Notes: generated from the sequence alone by a model not told the origin. A stretch of 64,000 nt of DNA from Afipia clevelandensis ATCC 49720 (GCF_000336555.1 NZ_KB375281.1:1988030-2052029); one strand, 5' to 3'. Positions 34,189-46,003 are shown, numbered from the stretch's first letter. A program made the numbers and translations.

Positions 34189-34947
34189 TCATGTGCCGAG
34201 ATAAGCGGCGACGACATCGGGATGCGCCTGCACCTCGGCCGGCGCGCCCATCGCCAGCACACGGCCGTAGTTCAGCGCGATCACCCGGTCAGAGACGCGA
34301 TTGACCAGCGTCATATCGTGCTCGACCATCAGCACGGTGATGCCGAGCTCGGTTTTCATGTCGCGGATCCAGAACGACATGTCGTCGGTCTCCTCCACAT
34401 TCAGCCCGGATGACGGCTCGTCCAGCAGGATCAGCTTCGGCTCGGTGCACAGGGCACGGGCCAGTTCGATCACCTTGCGCACGCCATAGGGCAGCCCGGA
34501 GATCAGCTTGTCCCGATGGGCGGCAAGGTCAAGAAAATCAATGACCTGTTCGACGCGGCGGCGATGCGCTTTTTCGTCGCGGCGCACGTTCGGCAGAAAC
34601 AGCAGCTCTTGCCACAGGCTCGTGGTGGAGTGCCGGTGCCGCCCGACCAGCAGATTGCTCAGGACGGTGGCGTTCTCGAACAGTTCGATGTTCTGGAAGG
34701 TGCGCGCGATGCCGAGCCTGGCGATGTCATAGGGCGGCGCGGCGGTAATGTCCTGATCCTCGAAATAGAGCTTCCCCGAGGTCGGCTGATAAAGCCGCGA
34801 GATCAAATTGAAGATCGAGCTTTTGCCGGCGCCATTCGGCCCGATGATGGAGAGAATTTCGCCCTTCTCGACGGCGAAGCTGACCGAATCCACCGCTTTC
34901 AGGCCGCCGAAATGCAGCGAGATATTTTCCGCGCGGAAACAGCTCAT
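34189..34947 (-). CDS. Liv-type ABC transporter ATP-binding protein (LivG-like)
   Basis: 252 residues. Walker A GPNGAGKS, a LivG-typical Q-loop region (IARTFQNIELF), Walker B LILLDEPSSGLN. The ABC signature is degenerate: the position before Walker B reads LPYGVRKVIELARAL, with no LSGGQ, which is normal for LivG proteins. It overlaps the livM-like gene by 4 nt (ATGA at 34944-34947). Together with the LivF-like subunit it powers the LivHM pore. Confidence 0.92.
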   Translation of the reverse strand: MSCFRAENISLHFGGLKAVDSVSFAVEKGEILSIIGPNGAGKSSIFNLISRLYQPTSGKLYFEDQDITAAPPYDIARLGIARTFQNIELFENATVLSNLLVGRHRHSTTSLWQELLFLPNVRRDEKAHRRRVEQVIDFLDLAAHRDKLISGLPYGVRKVIELARALCTEPKLILLDEPSSGLNVEETDDMSFWIRDMKTELGITVLMVEHDMTLVNRVSDRVIALNYGRVLAMGAPAEVQAHPDVVAAYLGT

Positions 34948-36095
34948 CGGTTCCGCTCCGATTTGACGTAAATCTTCTGCCGCTTGAAGGTCGCGCGCTT
35001 GTAGAGCGGGAAGAGCTGGAAGAAGAGCTTGATCTTCAGCCAGCGGCCATAGATCCCGTATGGCTCGAACAAGATAAACAACATAATGATCAGGCCGTAG
35101 ATCGCGCCCTTCAGGCCGTTCGCCGAGGCAACCGCCGCGATGTTCGCCTTGATATGCGCCGCCTGCTCCGCTCCCGCGCCGAACGTCGCCGCCAGCCCCG
35201 CGATCAGGCCGGGAATATCATCCTTGAGGAAGGTCAGGAACGGATCGACCATCACGATGAAGATCGCGCCCAGCACCGCGCCATGCAAACTGAGCACGCC
35301 GCCGATGATGATCACCATGATAAATTCAATGGAGAGCTGCAGCGTGAACATTTCCGGACTGATGAAGGACATCTTGTGCGCAAAAAGACAGCCCGCGAAA
35401 CCCGTGATCGCTGCACTCAGGGCAAACGACTTGACCTTGTAGCGCGCGACATTGATGCCCATGCTCTTGGCGGCGGTCTCGCTGTCGCGGATGGCGACAA
35501 ATGCGCGGCCGGTCGGCGAGCGCATCAGGTTCAACGTCCCGACGATGACAAGGATCAGAAGCCCGAGACAGAGGTAGTAGAACGTCGGGCTGTCGCGCGG
35601 CACGGTGCTGCCCAGCAATTCGATGGTCTTGACCCGCATACCATCATTACCATGGGTCACGCTTTCCCAGCGCGCGAGCACCTCCTCGACAATCAGCGCG
35701 AAGGAAATCGTCGCGATCACAAGATAGATGCCCTGCAGCCGCAGCGCCGGAAAGCCGACCATCGCGCCGATAATTCCGGTCAGGATGCCGGACGCAAGAA
35801 AATACACCGGAAACGGCACGCCGAGCTGGTGCAGATAGCCGGCGGTGTAAGCCCCGATGGCGAGAAACGCCGCGTGCCCCAGCGACGCCTGTCCGGTGAA
35901 ACCGGTGAGGATCATCAGGCCCACGCCGACCGTGGCGTAGATGCAGACGAACACGAGCTGGCTCATCAGGTAGCTTGAGAGCGTGAACGGCGCGATCACC
36001 AGCAGGATCAGCAGCGCACCGTATGACCACAGGTAGCCGCTGTGGGGGATCAGCCGGATGTCGTCGTTATAGTCTGTCTTGAACAGGAACCGCAT
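34944..36095 (-). CDS. Liv-type ABC transporter permease (LivM-like)
   Basis: 383 residues, inner membrane, about ten helices. The LivM motif GQASLGHAAFLAIGAYTAG (about 70-88) and the EAA-like cytoplasmic loop TGRAFVAIRDSETAAKSMGIN are present. The 50-residue C-terminal extension (YGRWLKIKLFFQLFPLYKRATF) is basic and cytoplasmic. It starts 9 bp after the livH-like gene and overlaps the livG-like start. Confidence 0.92.
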   Translation of the reverse strand: MRFLFKTDYNDDIRLIPHSGYLWSYGALLILLVIAPFTLSSYLMSQLVFVCIYATVGVGLMILTGFTGQASLGHAAFLAIGAYTAGYLHQLGVPFPVYFLASGILTGIIGAMVGFPALRLQGIYLVIATISFALIVEEVLARWESVTHGNDGMRVKTIELLGSTVPRDSPTFYYLCLGLLILVIVGTLNLMRSPTGRAFVAIRDSETAAKSMGINVARYKVKSFALSAAITGFAGCLFAHKMSFISPEMFTLQLSIEFIMVIIIGGVLSLHGAVLGAIFIVMVDPFLTFLKDDIPGLIAGLAATFGAGAEQAAHIKANIAAVASANGLKGAIYGLIIMLFILFEPYGIYGRWLKIKLFFQLFPLYKRATFKRQKIYVKSERNR

Positions 36096-36104
36096 GCCGC
36101 GCCC

Positions 36105-36980
36105 TCAGACTTTCTTCCGCGTGTGGATGCCGAAGATGCCTTCCGGCTTCAACAACAGGACCGCGAGCAGCACGATGTAAGGGGCGACGTCCTTCCATCC
36201 CTGCGGCAGATAAAATCCGGCCATGCTTTCGATCACACCGATCATGATCCCGCCGACCACCGCGCCGGGAATCGAACCGAACCCGCCGAGTACCGCCGCC
36301 GGAAATGCCTTCAATCCGAGGACAAGGCCGACATTGGAGTGAATGAAGGTGATGGGCGCGAGCAGCACCCCGGCGCAGGTCGCCACCGCGGCACTGATCG
36401 CCCAGACAATCGAGACCACCCGCTTGACCGGGATGCCCATGTAATAGGCCGCAAGCATGTTCTCCGAACTCGCGCGCATCGCCGTGCCGAGGGTGGTCTT
36501 GTTGAAAAACAGATAGAGCACGCCGCAGAGAATGACGGTCGCAGCGATGACCGAGAGCTTGTCATAGGCCAGCACCAGGCTGCCGAGCCGCAGCACGCCA
36601 TGGCTGAACGGCGTTTCGATCTTGAGATCGTCGGTTCCCCAGATCATGCCCGCGACCGAGCGCAGGAAGAAGCCGAGGCCGATGGTGGCCATGATGATCG
36701 AAAACTGCGGATAGCCGAGGATCGGCCTCACCACGAGCCGTTCGGCGAGCATCCCGAATAGCGCCATCGCCGCCACCGCGGCGACAAAGCCAAGCCAGTA
36801 ATTAAAGCCGAGAAGACTGATGAAGGTGAAGGCGAAGAATCCGCCCAGCATCATCAGATCGCCCTGCGCGAAGTTGACGACTTCGGTGGCTTTGTAAACG
36901 AGCACAAAGCCAAGTGCGATCAGGCCATAGACACAGCCGAGCGCAATACCGCTCACCAACTGCTGAACGAAGTCCAGCAT
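36105..36980 (-). CDS. Liv-type ABC transporter permease (LivH-like)
   Basis: 291 residues, eight or so membrane helices, with the LivH signature ALGFVLVYKATEVVNFAQGDLMMLG near residues 22-46 and the loop RASSENMLAAYYMGIPVKRV. First gene of the transporter-ligase operon. The start at 36980 (MLDFVQQLVSG) has GGAGG upstream; a longer frame to 37025 would absorb the ribosome-binding site and is rejected. Two 20-bp direct repeats just upstream (37004-37053) are candidate operators. Confidence 0.92.
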   Translation of the reverse strand: MLDFVQQLVSGIALGCVYGLIALGFVLVYKATEVVNFAQGDLMMLGGFFAFTFISLLGFNYWLGFVAAVAAMALFGMLAERLVVRPILGYPQFSIIMATIGLGFFLRSVAGMIWGTDDLKIETPFSHGVLRLGSLVLAYDKLSVIAATVILCGVLYLFFNKTTLGTAMRASSENMLAAYYMGIPVKRVVSIVWAISAAVATCAGVLLAPITFIHSNVGLVLGLKAFPAAVLGGFGSIPGAVVGGIMIGVIESMAGFYLPQGWKDVAPYIVLLAVLLLKPEGIFGIHTRKKV

Positions 36981-37003
36981 CCCGGTTATCCCTCCCCCAA
37001 CGT

Positions 37004-37053
37004 GCCGCGATTCTAACGATCGCATTTGGTCACGCCGCGATCCTAACGATCGC
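37004..37053. repeat. Two 20-bp direct repeats upstream of livH-like gene
   Basis: 37004-37023 and 37034-37053 match at 19 of 20 bases (GCCGCGAT-y-CTAACGATCGC) with a 30-bp period. Each contains a short inverted pair GCGAT/ATCGC seven bases apart. They lie 24-73 bp upstream of the livH-like start codon, where an operator or activator site would be expected. Function inferred from position only. Confidence 0.7.
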
Positions 37054-37148
37054 CTTGTTCAGTTCTTGTGTCGACTTGCTATGCGTTTTTGCACGAGCTT
37101 TTTGGCAATCAGACCTCAAACGGCGACGGCGTGTCAACAACAGCCGCG

Positions 37149-37227
37149 CTAGTTTGGCGGTTCGCAAGTCCGCAGCTGCCTCCTCGGCACGTCCATTTGC
37201 GGACTTGCGAACCAAAAACCGCACTAG
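37149..37227. repeat. CTAG-bounded palindromic element A (MITE-like)
   Basis: A 79-bp element starting and ending in CTAG. Its core is a perfect 16-bp inverted pair (GGTTCGCAAGTCCGCA at 37159-37174 and its complement at 37198-37213), with weaker pairing outward to CTAGT/ACTAG. No coding capacity. The CTAG ends recall target sites of IS5-group elements, but no such transposase is present in the window. Confidence 0.65.
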
Positions 37228-37239
37228 AATTATATTTTG

Positions 37240-37315
37240 CTAGTGTCCTTTTGAATCCGAAGTTCGCTATCGAATGCGCTGCAAAATGAGACGAACTTCG
37301 GATTCAGGACACTAG
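37240..37315. repeat. CTAG-bounded palindromic element B (MITE-like)
   Basis: A 76-bp element with long inverted arms: 37240-37266 (CTAGTGTCC...GAAGTTCG) and 37292-37315, identical apart from three extra bases in the left arm. It also begins and ends in CTAG and lies 12 bp from element A. No coding capacity. Confidence 0.75.
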
Positions 37316-37328
37316 GTGCGCTGCATCA

Positions 37329-37360
37329 AAATGAAAAAGGCCGGGATTGCGCCCGGCCTT
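37329..37360 (-). terminator. Rho-independent terminator of the glp operon
   Basis: A 9-bp stem (AAGGCCGGG at 37337-37345, CCCGGCCTT at 37352-37360) with a 6-nt loop, followed on the minus strand by CCTTTTTCATTTT. It lies 46 bp past the glpV stop, closing glpD-glpV. Confidence 0.85.
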
Positions 37361-37405
37361 CAAGTTGTGCGCGCGTCTTGGGCACGCAGGGAGGATGTTT
37401 GGGCC

Positions 37406-39184
<1,779 letters not shown>

Positions 39185-39250
39185 TTGTTTCCTCCGTTGA
39201 AACATAACCTCAGCTCCGGGTTGATCCCGGATCTGCCTTCTCTCGACCCG

Positions 39251-39577
39251 CTAGACGTTGCGAAATATGACAACAGCCGACGCGAGCGAAATGGCGGTAG
39301 CGATCCACAGACTCGAAACCTCGACGCCCTCCCCGATGGGAAGTGTCGCAATCGTGTCCGTGCCCGCAAATGCAATCCACAAAAGATGAATGACCGCGGC
39401 GAGGATCAGCGAAATGAACAGCCGGTCGCCACGGGTGGTGGGGATTCTCAGAATTCCGACACGCTCGGCTTCGGGATAGCGAACCGCGAGCCATGTCATG
39501 ACCGCGAGCGTGCCGGCCAGCAGGCAGAAGAAGATCGCCGTCGGGGCCGTCCAGGCCATCCATGCGATATTTTCCAT
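39251..39577 (-). CDS. glpU: Small membrane protein GlpU (DUF2160 type)
   Basis: 108 residues with three hydrophobic segments (about 12-32, 53-72 and 88-105). It starts with MENIAWMAW at 39577, directly after the glpQ stop (2 bp apart); the longer open frame upstream is glpQ antiphase and is not coding. A protein of this size sits at the same place, between permease and binding protein, in rhizobial glycerol operons (glpU). Its role in transport is unknown; it may be an accessory subunit of the permease. Confidence 0.85.
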   Translation of the reverse strand: MENIAWMAWTAPTAIFFCLLAGTLAVMTWLAVRYPEAERVGILRIPTTRGDRLFISLILAAVIHLLWIAFAGTDTIATLPIGEGVEVSSLWIATAISLASAVVIFRNV

Positions 39578-39579
39578 GG

Positions 39580-40385
39580 CTACACCCGCCCCAGCGCGAA
39601 GCCGCGCGCGATATAGTTGCGGACGAACCAGATCACCAGCGCGCCCGGAATGATGGTGAGGACACCGGCCGCGGCCAGCAGGCCCCAGTCCATGCCGGAG
39701 GCGGAAATCGTGCGCGTCATCGTTGCCGCAATCGGCTTGGCGTTGACCGAGGTCAGCGTGCGCGCCAGCAGCAGTTCGACCCACGAGAACATGAAGCAGA
39801 AGAACGCCGCGACGCCGATGCCGCTTGCGATCAGCGGCATCAGGATTTTCACGAAGAAGCGCGGGAACGAATAGCCGTCGAGGAACGCGGTTTCATCGAT
39901 CTCCTTCGGCACGCTGGAGATGAACCCTTCGAGAATCCAGACCGCCAGCGGCACATTGAACAGACAGTGTGCCAGCGCCACCGCCCATGGTGTATCGAAC
40001 AGGTTGATCGCGGAATAAAGATTGAAGAACGGCAGCGCGAACACCGCGGGCGGCGCCATGCGGTTCGACAGCAGCCAGAAGAACAGGTGCTTGTCGCCGA
40101 GGAAGCGGTAGCGCGAGAATGCATAGGCGGCGGGCAACGCGAACGAAATCGAGATCACCGTGTTGATGATGACGTATTTCAGAGAATTGATGTAGCCCGA
40201 ATACCAGCTCGAATCCGTGAAGATGCGCTGATAGTGCATCAGGGTCGGCTTGTTCGGCCACAACGTCATCGTGGTAACGATTTCCGTGTTGGTCTTGAAG
40301 CTCATGTTCACGAGCCAGTAGATCGGCAACAGCAGGAAAATCAGGAACAGGCCGAGGATGATGCGGCGCCCGGGAATGGTATGCA

Positions 40386-40386
<1 letters not shown>
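39580..40386 (-). CDS. glpQ: Glycerol ABC transporter permease GlpQ
   Basis: 268 residues, MalG-like inner-membrane permease with six helices. The EAA loop that contacts the ATPase is EIDETAFLDGYSFPRFFVKILMPL (approximately EAA---G-). The start is ATG 40386, overlapping the glpP stop as TGATG; a GTG three bases earlier is an alternative. It pairs with GlpP to form the channel. Confidence 0.9.
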
Positions 40387-41287
<901 letters not shown>

Positions 41288-41288
<1 letters not shown>

Positions 41289-42358
41289 CAGGCGTGCCCC
41301 TCGACCAGAAGACTGTCCGCATAGACATGCATGTGAGCCGGATCGAACACGAGACCGGCTGTGTTGTCGGGCGCCGAGAAGCCGTTCGGCACCTTGGCCG
41401 CGAATTTGACGTCACCTATCCGCACGCGCGCAAACCGCACGCGGCCGAGATCGTCGATCCGCTCGATCTTCGCGGACAGCAGACCGGGCGCGGGTGGCGC
41501 AACCTCGACGAATTCCGGCCGCACGCCGATTTCGATTGTCGCGCCAAGCGGCAGGCTGCCGTAGGTGCGGTTCAGCTTGATCGTATGGCCGCCGATCGTC
41601 GCTTCATTGCCCTTCACCTCGGCCGGCACGATGTTCATGCCGGGCGATCCGATGAAGTAACCAACGAAGGTATGCGCGGGTTTTGCGAAGAGTTCTTCCG
41701 GCGTGCCACTCTGCACCACGGCACCGTCGTGCATCACCACCACCGTATCGGCGAAGGTCAGCGCCTCGGTCTGGTCGTGGGTGACGTAGATCATGGTCAG
41801 ATCGAGCGCCTGATGCAGCGCCTTGAGCTTGGAGCGCAATTCCCATTTCAGATGCGGGTCGATCACCGTCAGCGGCTCGTCGAACAGCACCGCCGCCACG
41901 TCCGAGCGCACGAGACCACGGCCCAGCGAAATCTTCTGCTTGGCGTCGGGACTGAGACGCACCGCCTTGCGGTCGAGGAAGGGTGTGAGGTCGAGCAGAT
42001 GGGCGATCTCCGCGACACGCTTGCCGATCGCATCGCGCGCCAGCCCGCGATTCTTCAGCGGGAAAGCGAGATTTTCACCGACCGTCATGGTGTCGTAGAT
42101 CACCGGGAACTGAAACACCTGCGCGATGTTGCGTTCGCGCGTGCTGGCGTTGGTTATGTCCTTGCCATCGAACAGCACCTTGCCATGCGATGGCGTGACG
42201 ATCCCCGAGATGATGTTCAAAAGCGTGGTCTTGCCGCAACCCGAAGGACCGAGCAGCGCATAGGCACCGCCCTGCCGCCAGGTCATGGTCATCGGCTTCA
42301 GCGCATAAATATCGCCACCGTAGGAATGCGCCAGATCAACAAGGTCGATGCGAGCCAT
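41288..42358 (-). CDS. glpT: Glycerol ABC transporter ATPase GlpT
   Basis: 356 residues, UgpC/MalK-like. Walker A GPSGCGKT, Walker B AVLFDEPLTV, His-loop YVTHDQTEA, then a C-terminal TOBE regulatory domain (about 240-356). The signature motif is degenerate (RLSPDAKQKISLGRGL in place of LSGGQ), so this may be the weaker of the two ATP sites and work as a heterodimer with GlpS. It starts 9 bp after glpS. Not related to the GlpT glycerol-3-phosphate antiporter despite the name. Confidence 0.9.
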
Positions 42359-42367
42359 GATGCGCCC

Positions 42368-43447
42368 TCACCGAGCTGCCGGCGCGGCGACAAGCCGGCC
42401 AGTCTGATCGAAAACAAACAGGTCGTTCGGATCGAGCACCGCATCCAGCTCCTGTCCTGGCAGGAATTCATGAATGCCCGGCAGCACCGCGACCCAGTTG
42501 TAGCCCTCGCGCGTCAAATGCACGAAGCTCTCGGAACCGGTGATCTCGGTGACGTTGACCGTTGTCACGAATGCGTGGCGTCCATTGGACGGTGTTGCCA
42601 CATCAAGCTGGTGCGCCCGGAAACCGACCTTGTAAGTCCCGTCGCTTAGGCCTTCATAGAGGCCGGCCACGGACGCGCGCTCACCGCCGGAGTAAAAGAT
42701 CGAACCGTTCTTCTTCTCGATCCCGACCGTGTTGAGCGGCGGATCGGAAAACACTTCGGCGACTTCCATGGTCTCGGGCCGCCGATAGACCTCCGGAGTT
42801 GCACCAATCTGCAGCGCCCGCCCCTCGCCCATGCAGATGGTGCGACCGCCGAGCAGCAGCGCTTCGGACGGCTCGGTCGTGGCGTAGACGAAAATCGCGC
42901 CAGACTCTTCAAAGATGCGCGGCAGTTCGCTGCGCAGTTCCTCGCGCAGCTTGTAATCGAGATTGGCGAGCGGCTCATCGAGCAGAACGAGGTCCGCGCC
43001 CTTGACCAGCGCGCGGGCGATCGCGGTGCGCTGCTGCTGGCCGCCGGACAGTTGCAGCGGCGTGCGTGTCAGATACGGCTCCAGCTTGAGCAGCTTCGCT
43101 GCCTCCCGAACGCGGCTTTCGATCTCGCTGCTGGCCACGCCCTGCACGCGCAGCGGCGAAGCGATGTTTTCGTAGACGGTCAGGGTCGGATAATTGATGA
43201 ACTGCTGGTAGACCATCGCGACCGAGCGTTTGCGCACATCGAAGCCGGTGACGTCCTTGCCATCGACCAGCACGCGCCCCGAGGTCGGCTTGTCGAGCCC
43301 GGCCAGGAGCCGCATGATCGAGGTCTTGCCGGAGAGCGTCGGTCCGAGCAGCACATTCAGCGTGCCGCGCTCCAGCGTCAGCGACACGTCGCTGATCCAG
43401 TTGGCGCCGTTCACCTCGCGCGACACATGATCGAGAGTAACGCTCAT
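42368..43447 (-). CDS. glpS: Glycerol ABC transporter ATPase GlpS
   Basis: 359 residues, MalK-like, with Walker A GPTLSGKT (Leu-Ser at the usual GxxGxGK position), canonical signature LSGGQQQR, Walker B LVLLDEP, and a C-terminal TOBE domain. The His-loop reads FVYATTEPSEA, lacking the usual HD; GlpT carries YVTHD but lacks LSGGQ. The two thus look complementary. The start at 43447 overlaps the glpD stop by ATGA. Confidence 0.9.
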   Translation of the reverse strand: MSVTLDHVSREVNGANWISDVSLTLERGTLNVLLGPTLSGKTSIMRLLAGLDKPTSGRVLVDGKDVTGFDVRKRSVAMVYQQFINYPTLTVYENIASPLRVQGVASSEIESRVREAAKLLKLEPYLTRTPLQLSGGQQQRTAIARALVKGADLVLLDEPLANLDYKLREELRSELPRIFEESGAIFVYATTEPSEALLLGGRTICMGEGRALQIGATPEVYRRPETMEVAEVFSDPPLNTVGIEKKNGSIFYSGGERASVAGLYEGLSDGTYKVGFRAHQLDVATPSNGRHAFVTTVNVTEITGSESFVHLTREGYNWVAVLPGIHEFLPGQELDAVLDPNDLFVFDQTGRLVAAPAAR

Positions 43448-44988
43448 GCGCGGCCTCCCGCTTCCTTCAGCGGCACATCCATGCCGCTGCGATGCGCGGC
43501 GATCCACTCGTCCAGAGCCTTTACCTCATCCGTGGACAGGCGCAGGCCCAGCTTGGACCGCCGCCAGACAATGTCTTCCGCCGTGCGCGCGAATTCATGC
43601 GTCATCAGATACCGCACTTCGCGCTCCGTCAGCGTATCGCCGAACACCTGTCCGAGGTCAGCCGCGGACGATGCCTTGTCGATAACCTTGCTGGCGCGCG
43701 TACCATAGGCGTGCGCAAGGCGAAGCGCGAGAGACCGCGACAGGAACGGATTGTCGCGGATCAGTTCGTCCGCGAGCGCCGGGATGGCGGAGACATCGAG
43801 ATCGCCGCCGGGCAGCGGCGTGCTTCCGGTCCATCCGGCGGGTTTCGCCTTGCCGGGCAGATACTGTTCCAGCCGCTCCAGCGCCTCCTCGGCGAGGCGG
43901 CGATAGGTGGTGATCTTGCCGCCGAAGATCGAGAGCAGCGGAAGGCCGCCCGGCGCATCGAACTCGAACACATAGTCGCGGGTCGCGGCCTTGGCTTCGC
44001 TGGCGCCGTCATCGTAGAGCGGGCGCACGCCGGCATAGGCCCACACGACGTCCTCGGGCTTCACCGTTTTGGCGAGATAGTCGTTTACCGACTGGCACAG
44101 ATAGGTGATTTCTTCCGCCGTCGCCTTCACCTTGGAGGGATCGCCGTCGTAATCGCGATCCGTGGTGCCGATCAGCGAAAAATCGTTCTGGAACGGAATG
44201 ACAAAAACGATACGGCCATCGGCATTCTGGAATGTGTAGGCCCGGTCATGATCGTAGAGCTTCCGCACCACGATATGCGAGCCCTGCACCAGCCGGACCT
44301 TCGCCCTTGCATTGACACCGGCGCGGCGGTTCAGCACGTCTTCCACCCACGGCCCGCCGGCATTGACCAGCGCGCGCGCCTGGATACTGCTTTTCGCGCC
44401 GGTGACCGTGTCTTCCAGCAGGATTTCCCAGCAATCGCCATCGCGCCTCGCCTCGACAGCGCGCGTGCGCGTGCGGATCACCGCGCCGCGATCCGCAGCA
44501 TCGCGTGCGTTGAGCACCACAAGGCGTGCGTCATCGACGAAGCAATCCGAGTATTCAAAGCCCTTGGTGAAACGGCCCCGCGCCAGTGGCTGGCCCACCG
44601 GATCGCGGGCGAGATCGACCGTGCGCGTGGCCGGCAGCAGACGCCGCCCGCCGAGATGATCGTACATGAAGAGGCCGAGCCGCAGCAGCCATGCCGGGCG
44701 GAGCCCTGCGTGATGCGGCAGCACGAAGCGGAGCGGACGGATGATATGCGGCGCGATCTGCCACAGCACTTCGCGCTCGATCAGCGCCTCGCGGACCAGA
44801 CGAAACTCGTAATATTCGAGATAGCGCAGGCCGCCGTGAATAAGCTTGCTCGACCACGACGAGGTGCCGCTGGCCAGATCGTTCATTTCGCACAGGAAGA
44901 CGGAATTGCCTCGGCCAACGGCGTCGCGGGCAATGCCGCAGCCGTTGATGCCTCCGCCAATGATTGCGAGGTCGAAAACCTGTCCCAC
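43444..44988 (-). CDS. glpD: Glycerol-3-phosphate dehydrogenase GlpD (aerobic, FAD)
   Basis: 514 residues, the usual GlpD length. It oxidises glycerol-3-phosphate to dihydroxyacetone phosphate at the membrane, passing electrons to quinone. Rossmann FAD motif IIGGGINGCGIARDA, the family stretch SKLIHGGLRYLE, and GTTDRDYDGDP are present. No ATG fits; two adjacent GTG codons (44991 and 44988) follow GGGGAG, and 44988 has the better spacing. First structural gene of the glycerol operon, overlapping glpS by 4 nt. A glycerol kinase gene is not in the window, so phosphorylation must come from elsewhere. Confidence 0.92.
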   Translation of the reverse strand: MGQVFDLAIIGGGINGCGIARDAVGRGNSVFLCEMNDLASGTSSWSSKLIHGGLRYLEYYEFRLVREALIEREVLWQIAPHIIRPLRFVLPHHAGLRPAWLLRLGLFMYDHLGGRRLLPATRTVDLARDPVGQPLARGRFTKGFEYSDCFVDDARLVVLNARDAADRGAVIRTRTRAVEARRDGDCWEILLEDTVTGAKSSIQARALVNAGGPWVEDVLNRRAGVNARAKVRLVQGSHIVVRKLYDHDRAYTFQNADGRIVFVIPFQNDFSLIGTTDRDYDGDPSKVKATAEEITYLCQSVNDYLAKTVKPEDVVWAYAGVRPLYDDGASEAKAATRDYVFEFDAPGGLPLLSIFGGKITTYRRLAEEALERLEQYLPGKAKPAGWTGSTPLPGGDLDVSAIPALADELIRDNPFLSRSLALRLAHAYGTRASKVIDKASSAADLGQVFGDTLTEREVRYLMTHEFARTAEDIVWRRSKLGLRLSTDEVKALDEWIAAHRSGMDVPLKEAGGRA

Positions 44989-44991
44989 CAC

Positions 44992-45214
44992 GTCTCCCCG
45001 GCGCTCGCTATTTTCATTTATAGCGATTTCGCTTTCGATTTCGATTAAATCACAACTATAAGCGAAAGCAAGCGTGGTGATGACTTTGTGGGCAACGGAC
45101 CGCACTGCTGCAAAAATATCCATAATATCAGAAGGATATCCGACTTGCGGCGCGGCGCGTTGAGGCGTCAGCCGTCAGACGGATTTGAAAGTGAGTGCGG
45201 CGAACAGACTGCGG
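44992..45214. promoter_or_regulatory. glpD promoter region with candidate GlpR operator
   Basis: AT-rich gap between glpR and glpD. Three TTTCG units in a row with 6-bp period (45027-45031, 45033-45037, 45039-45043) are followed by an inverted CGAAA at 45063-45067. Tandem short repeats of this kind are typical of DeoR-family operators. The cluster lies about 35-80 bp upstream of the glpD start, where it could cover the promoter. Repression by GlpR relieved by glycerol-3-phosphate is inferred from family knowledge. Confidence 0.65.
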
Positions 45215-46003
45215 TTACGCGACGTCCGCCGGCTTGTCCGGCATCGCCGCGATCACGTCGATGCCGCGGCTGTTGCAGATCGCCTGCAGCCCGGCGGGCA
45301 GCGGCAGATCGGTCACGAAGGTATGGATCTGGCTGAGATGGGCGATGCGGACGGGCGCATTGCGGCTGAGTTTGGTGCTGTCGGCCACCAGCATGACGCT
45401 GCGCGCATTGGCGATGATGGCCTGCGCCGCCTGCACCTCGCGATAGTCGAAGTCGAGCAATGCGCCCTCTTCATCAATCGCAGATGCGCCGATGATGGCG
45501 TAATCGACCTTGAACTGGGTAATCAGGTTGTTCGCGGTCGAGCCGATCACCGCGCCGTCAGCGCGGCGGACGGTCCCGCCGGCCACGATCACCTCGATAC
45601 GCGGATGGCGATACAGCAGCATCGCCACGTTCAGGTTATTGGTGATGACCAGCAGGTCCTCGTGCGCCGTCAGCGCGCTCGCGACCTCTTCCGTCGTGGT
45701 GCCGATGTTGATGAACAGCGAGCAGCCATTTGGAATTTGCGCCGCGGCCGCCACGCCGATCGCCTTCTTCTCGTCCGCGGCCACGAACCGGCGCGCCTCG
45801 TAAGCAAGGTTCTCCACCCCGGAGGCGATGATCGCCCCGCCGTGAACCCGCGTCATCGACCGGCGGTCGCACAGGTCGTTCAGGTCCTTGCGGATGGTCT
45901 GCGCCGAAACCTCGAAGCGCCGGGCCAGATCCTCCACCGTGACCCGGCCGGACGCGCGCGCAATGTTCAGAATGTCGGACTGGCGGTTGGAAAGCTCGGT
46001 CAT
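45215..46003 (-). CDS. glpR: DeoR-family regulator GlpR
   Basis: 262 residues. N-terminal DeoR winged helix (SNRQSDILNIARASGRVTVEDLARRFEVSAQTIRKDLNDL) and a C-terminal phosphosugar-sensing DeoRC domain with NIGTTTEEVA (substrate-phosphate loop) and IIGASAID. In the family, glycerol-3-phosphate is the inducer. It is placed upstream of glpD on the same strand; the 226-bp gap suggests a separate glpD promoter. Identification as GlpR rests on operon context. Confidence 0.9.
   Translation of the reverse strand: MTELSNRQSDILNIARASGRVTVEDLARRFEVSAQTIRKDLNDLCDRRSMTRVHGGAIIASGVENLAYEARRFVAADEKKAIGVAAAAQIPNGCSLFINIGTTTEEVASALTAHEDLLVITNNLNVAMLLYRHPRIEVIVAGGTVRRADGAVIGSTANNLITQFKVDYAIIGASAIDEEGALLDFDYREVQAAQAIIANARSVMLVADSTKLSRNAPVRIAHLSQIHTFVTDLPLPAGLQAICNSRGIDVIAAMPDKPADVA

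Larger units (their letters stand above)
36981..37405. other. 425-bp gene-free region between livH-like and glpV
   Basis: No credible gene here. In order it holds: the livH promoter zone with two 20-bp direct repeats (37004-37053), a T-rich stretch (37080-37110), two CTAG-bounded palindromes (37149-37227 and 37240-37315), and the glp operon terminator (37329-37360). It separates two minus-strand operons. Confidence 0.7.

Noticed and set aside
37149-37315. Possible CRISPR array or tRNA in the gene-free region
   Set aside because: Repeats are paired palindromes of different sequence, not regularly spaced identical units; no cas genes and no tRNA cloverleaf seen.
43492-45048. 518-codon plus-strand frame
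   Set aside because: Antisense to glpD, which has intact FAD motifs.
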